In this document: positions 60,519-64,000 of the stretch, in pieces | How positions within the stretch are numbered: position 1 is the first letter of the stretch | Layout: every line of letters starts with the position of its first letter | Source: Polysphondylium violaceum | Lineage: Eukaryota; Evosea; Eumycetozoa; Dictyosteliales; Dictyosteliaceae | NCBI GenBank assembly: GCA_000277445.1 | Contig: AJWJ01000016.1 | Location: forward strand, 33,562-97,561 | Direction of reading: 5' to 3' | Length of the DNA: 64,000 bases | Notes under the pieces: generated by a model | What the model was told of the DNA's origin: nothing | Database searches by the model: none | Seen by the model: only the letters and a program-made list of their open reading frames with translations | Position numbers and translations under genes: made by a program

Positions 60519-62741
60519 TCAAGATTTCTTTCCCCATACTCTGGAGGAACGGGCAATGGGTGGTTGCTCTTTGGGGAAAAATGAGCCTTCTGGGGGTGGT
60601 CTGAGGGTGTTGGACGAGGCTGCCGATGCGTTGGTGTAGGGCAGTGAGGAATCATAAAAGATAACATTTGGCAATTCTAGATATTTTTGACGATAAACAA
60701 ACTCTAGTGAATAGGTGCCCTCTTTGAGAGGTGGTGAGAGAAAACTGATTTTTTTGTTATCGTTGCCCAACTCGATATTGTGTATGGGCAGACTAGCGAC
60801 GCTGACTTGGATGTCTGGGGTCACTGGATACTTTAGTTGGACACTGACCTTGATTCCACACAGTGGCGATATGGTTGGATGAATCATTTCTATGATAATG
60901 TCACCAATGGATCCACCGGTGGACCCAATCTCTTTTTTCATAAATAAATTGGATGGCGATGTTCCTTCGGGAGTGGTGTTGCTGCCCTTGGTGTCATTGC
61001 TTTTAATACTTCTTGGTGAGGATATGGATGGTGAGTTGCCACTACCACTATAGTTGTTGTTGTTGTTGTTGTTGCTACTACCACTTGTATTTGTACTATG
61101 GAAGGGTGTATTTTTTTGAGGCATTGATGGTGAGGTGAGGGCCGGTGAGGATGTGGATTTCTCATAGATGTCCAATGCATAGTCATTGATGTTGATGAGG
61201 TCTCTTTCATTTTGGAAACAAGAGTTTGTAAAGTAGATATTTTGTTTGGCTAGAATGTGGGCAAAATCCTTGATAATCAATTCAACCTCGCCTTCATTGG
61301 CTTGAGGTGGACCTAAAAACATGATTGCATTCTGGTTGACTTTGAGTGGTTTTACATCGACTCCACCGACACTGATCTTTATCGAGGGCTTTGATAATCT
61401 TTCGCCGGTAATGGTAATCAAACTTCCACTCATGGCACAAACTGCTGGTCCCACTGAAATGATTTTTGAACTATCTGGCTGCTTGCTATACAAATCATCC
61501 AAATCCTCTTGAGTAGGTTGTTGAGATTGATGTTGTTGTTGTTGATGTTGTTGCTGTTGATCTTTTTTATCCAACAGACTTGAAAATGATGAAATAAGAC
61601 TAGAGAAAATAGGTATACCAGAGGTAGCATTGGTAGGACTTGAAGACAAGGGTGTCGATGCTTTGGATGGTGGTTTGGATGTATTTGTACTTGATGAGGT
61701 TGTTGGAACTGTGGTAGATGTTGTTGTTGATGATGATGATGTATTTACAGGTGAAGAGGGTGGTTTAATGGTAAGTTTTTGAGATAATTGACTAGTGTAT
61801 ATTCTAAAAATTGGTAAACTAGTTTGTAAAAAGGTAGCAAAGCAATGTTTGATATTGAAAATGACTTGGTTTTGTTTTGGTGTTGGAGCTTGGAGATTCT
61901 TTAGATATTTAATACCATTTTCCAACTCTTTGATGAGGATCGATATCGTAGACTCTAAATCCTTGGCGTTGGAGATCAACGGCGATGAGTTGTCTGTGAT
62001 CTTTTCAACAGTGGCCTTAAATTTTGGTAAATTCTTTTGTAAATCCATCATATTCAATTGCATTTGCTCGTAGATTTGCACAAAATCAGACTTGCTGGAC
62101 AAGAATTTCAATCGAGTCAATTCATTCTTTCTTATCACTGTCGACAATGTATGATAGCATAGATTGCATGTATTTATTTGTTGTGGTTGTTGTGCATTAC
62201 TATTGTGGTGGTGTTGTTGTTGCTGATTATTGGGTTTGGGCGAGGGAGGAGGATCGAGTGCATTGATGGGCAATGTATTTTGATTGCAATTGGAGCATAC
62301 AATCGATCCGCATACTACACAATTCTGCTTCTTGTTGAATATTCTTCCAAACTCACTTCCACAAATCAAACAGTTGTGTACAATTTTACTCAACACTTTG
62401 GAGTCATTCAACACATCGTTGATGTTCAACTTTACTTGTTTGAATTTCAAGCTTATCATATCCAATTCATTTTTTGATTTTGCTAAATAATTTTGTTTCA
62501 TCTGTTGAAATTGTTTTGTATGATCCCTAGTGACTATTTATTCTGTTAATATCTGCTCTACCTGCCTACATGATGCACACATACTTAACAGCGGTGGATC
62601 TCTGCTTCCATAGGGCATTGGTTTACCACCATCACCCTCATCATCTTCTTTGCCATGTGTCGAATAATCATTGATGATGTTGATATTTATCGCGGTTGTA
62701 TTTCTATTTGCAGTATTGTTATTATTATTATTAGGTTTCAT
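60519..62741 (-). CDS. FYVE-like zinc finger and TIG-domain protein
   Basis: Minus-strand exons 62562-62741 and 60519-62501 (intron 60 bp) give 720 residues. An Asn-rich start is followed by a coiled-coil-like segment (LAKSKNELDMISLKFKQ) and a FYVE-type finger (CLICGSEFGRIFNKKQNC, CVVCGSIVCSNC, then CNLCYHTL after an insert). The canonical R(R/K)HHCR lipid-binding motif is replaced by NKKQNCVVC, so PI3P binding is doubtful. A helical middle and a Ser/Thr/Gln-rich linker lead to an IPT/TIG domain (GSLITITGERLSKPSIKISV) and a second beta-sandwich-like region (PLCGIKVSVQLKYPV, SFLSPPLKEGTYSLEF). There is no signal peptide, so it is cytosolic, unlike the TIG receptors at the start of the window. 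Confidence 0.8.
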
Positions 62742-62972
62742 TATTTGTCATAGTGTGTGTGTGTTACATATATAATTCAAAAAAACAAAAAAACAATTGA
62801 TTATGATTGTTTGTCATATTAGGTGTTTACCCCTTCAACATAAAAAAAAAAATTAAAAAAATAAAAAATTAATTTTTGAGAAATTCCAATCGGAGGATCC
62901 CTGATTTAAATTCAAAGAACGGGATTCCCCTGAATATCTGATATTAACGTCATTGTATACTCGTATGGTTAT

Positions 62973-64000
<1,028 letters not shown>

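Overview
The window is nuclear DNA of a dictyostelid social amoeba. The evidence is AT-rich intergenic DNA with long A/T tracts, short GT-AG introns of about 55-150 bp, trinucleotide runs that encode poly-Asn, poly-Asp and poly-Ser, and gene families typical of this group: giant TIG/EGF adhesion-type receptors, a prespore-inducing-factor-like PA14 protein, and a TRE-like retrotransposon relic beside a tRNA gene. Base and codon use is less extreme than in D. discoideum, so a species outside the discoideum group is likely. I cannot name the species from sequence alone.

Layout. 0-13 kb: two tandem genes for cell-surface TIG-repeat proteins with an EGF-like module, a conserved C-terminal domain and one transmembrane helix. 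They carry 5 and 21 repeats. 13-13.5 kb: a decayed non-LTR retrotransposon endonuclease fragment just downstream of a tRNA-His gene. 14-21 kb: housekeeping genes, namely a class I glutamine amidotransferase, the splicing coactivator SRRM1 (PWI plus RS/RD tail), the selenocysteine-pathway kinase PSTK transcribed divergently from SRRM1, and a ubiquilin. 21.4-37.4 kb: nine tandem same-strand paralogs of a seven-helix membrane protein, all with the same three-exon structure, plus two exon-3 relics. This is the most distinctive block of the window. 37.5-38.5 kb: a broken, partly inverted ComC/Tgr-type pseudogene. 38.9-45 kb: a small ER thioredoxin-like protein with an SGHC active site, an unknown secreted protein, a PA14 (Psi-type) secreted protein, and the remains of a duplicated psi/WASHC3 gene pair. 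45-64 kb: WASHC3, epsilon-COP, a small basic protein, IRE1, the SNARE Sec20, a glyoxalase-fold protein, a GRAM-VASt membrane lipid-transfer-type protein, a mitochondrial-type TPR protein, a FYVE-like/TIG protein and the 3' part of a DXO/Rai1 exonuclease, which runs off the end.

How the genes fit together. Several products belong to secretory and endosomal traffic and ER quality control (IRE1, epsilon-COP, Sec20, WASHC3, the thioredoxin-like ER protein, the GRAM-VASt protein, the FYVE-like protein, ubiquilin). They are not obviously co-regulated. The two accessory blocks, the TIG receptors and the seven-helix array, have grown by tandem duplication and look like lineage-specific surface or signalling repertoires. 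Exon joins given here were inferred by eye from GT-AG sites, reading phase and homology, and no transcript data were available.
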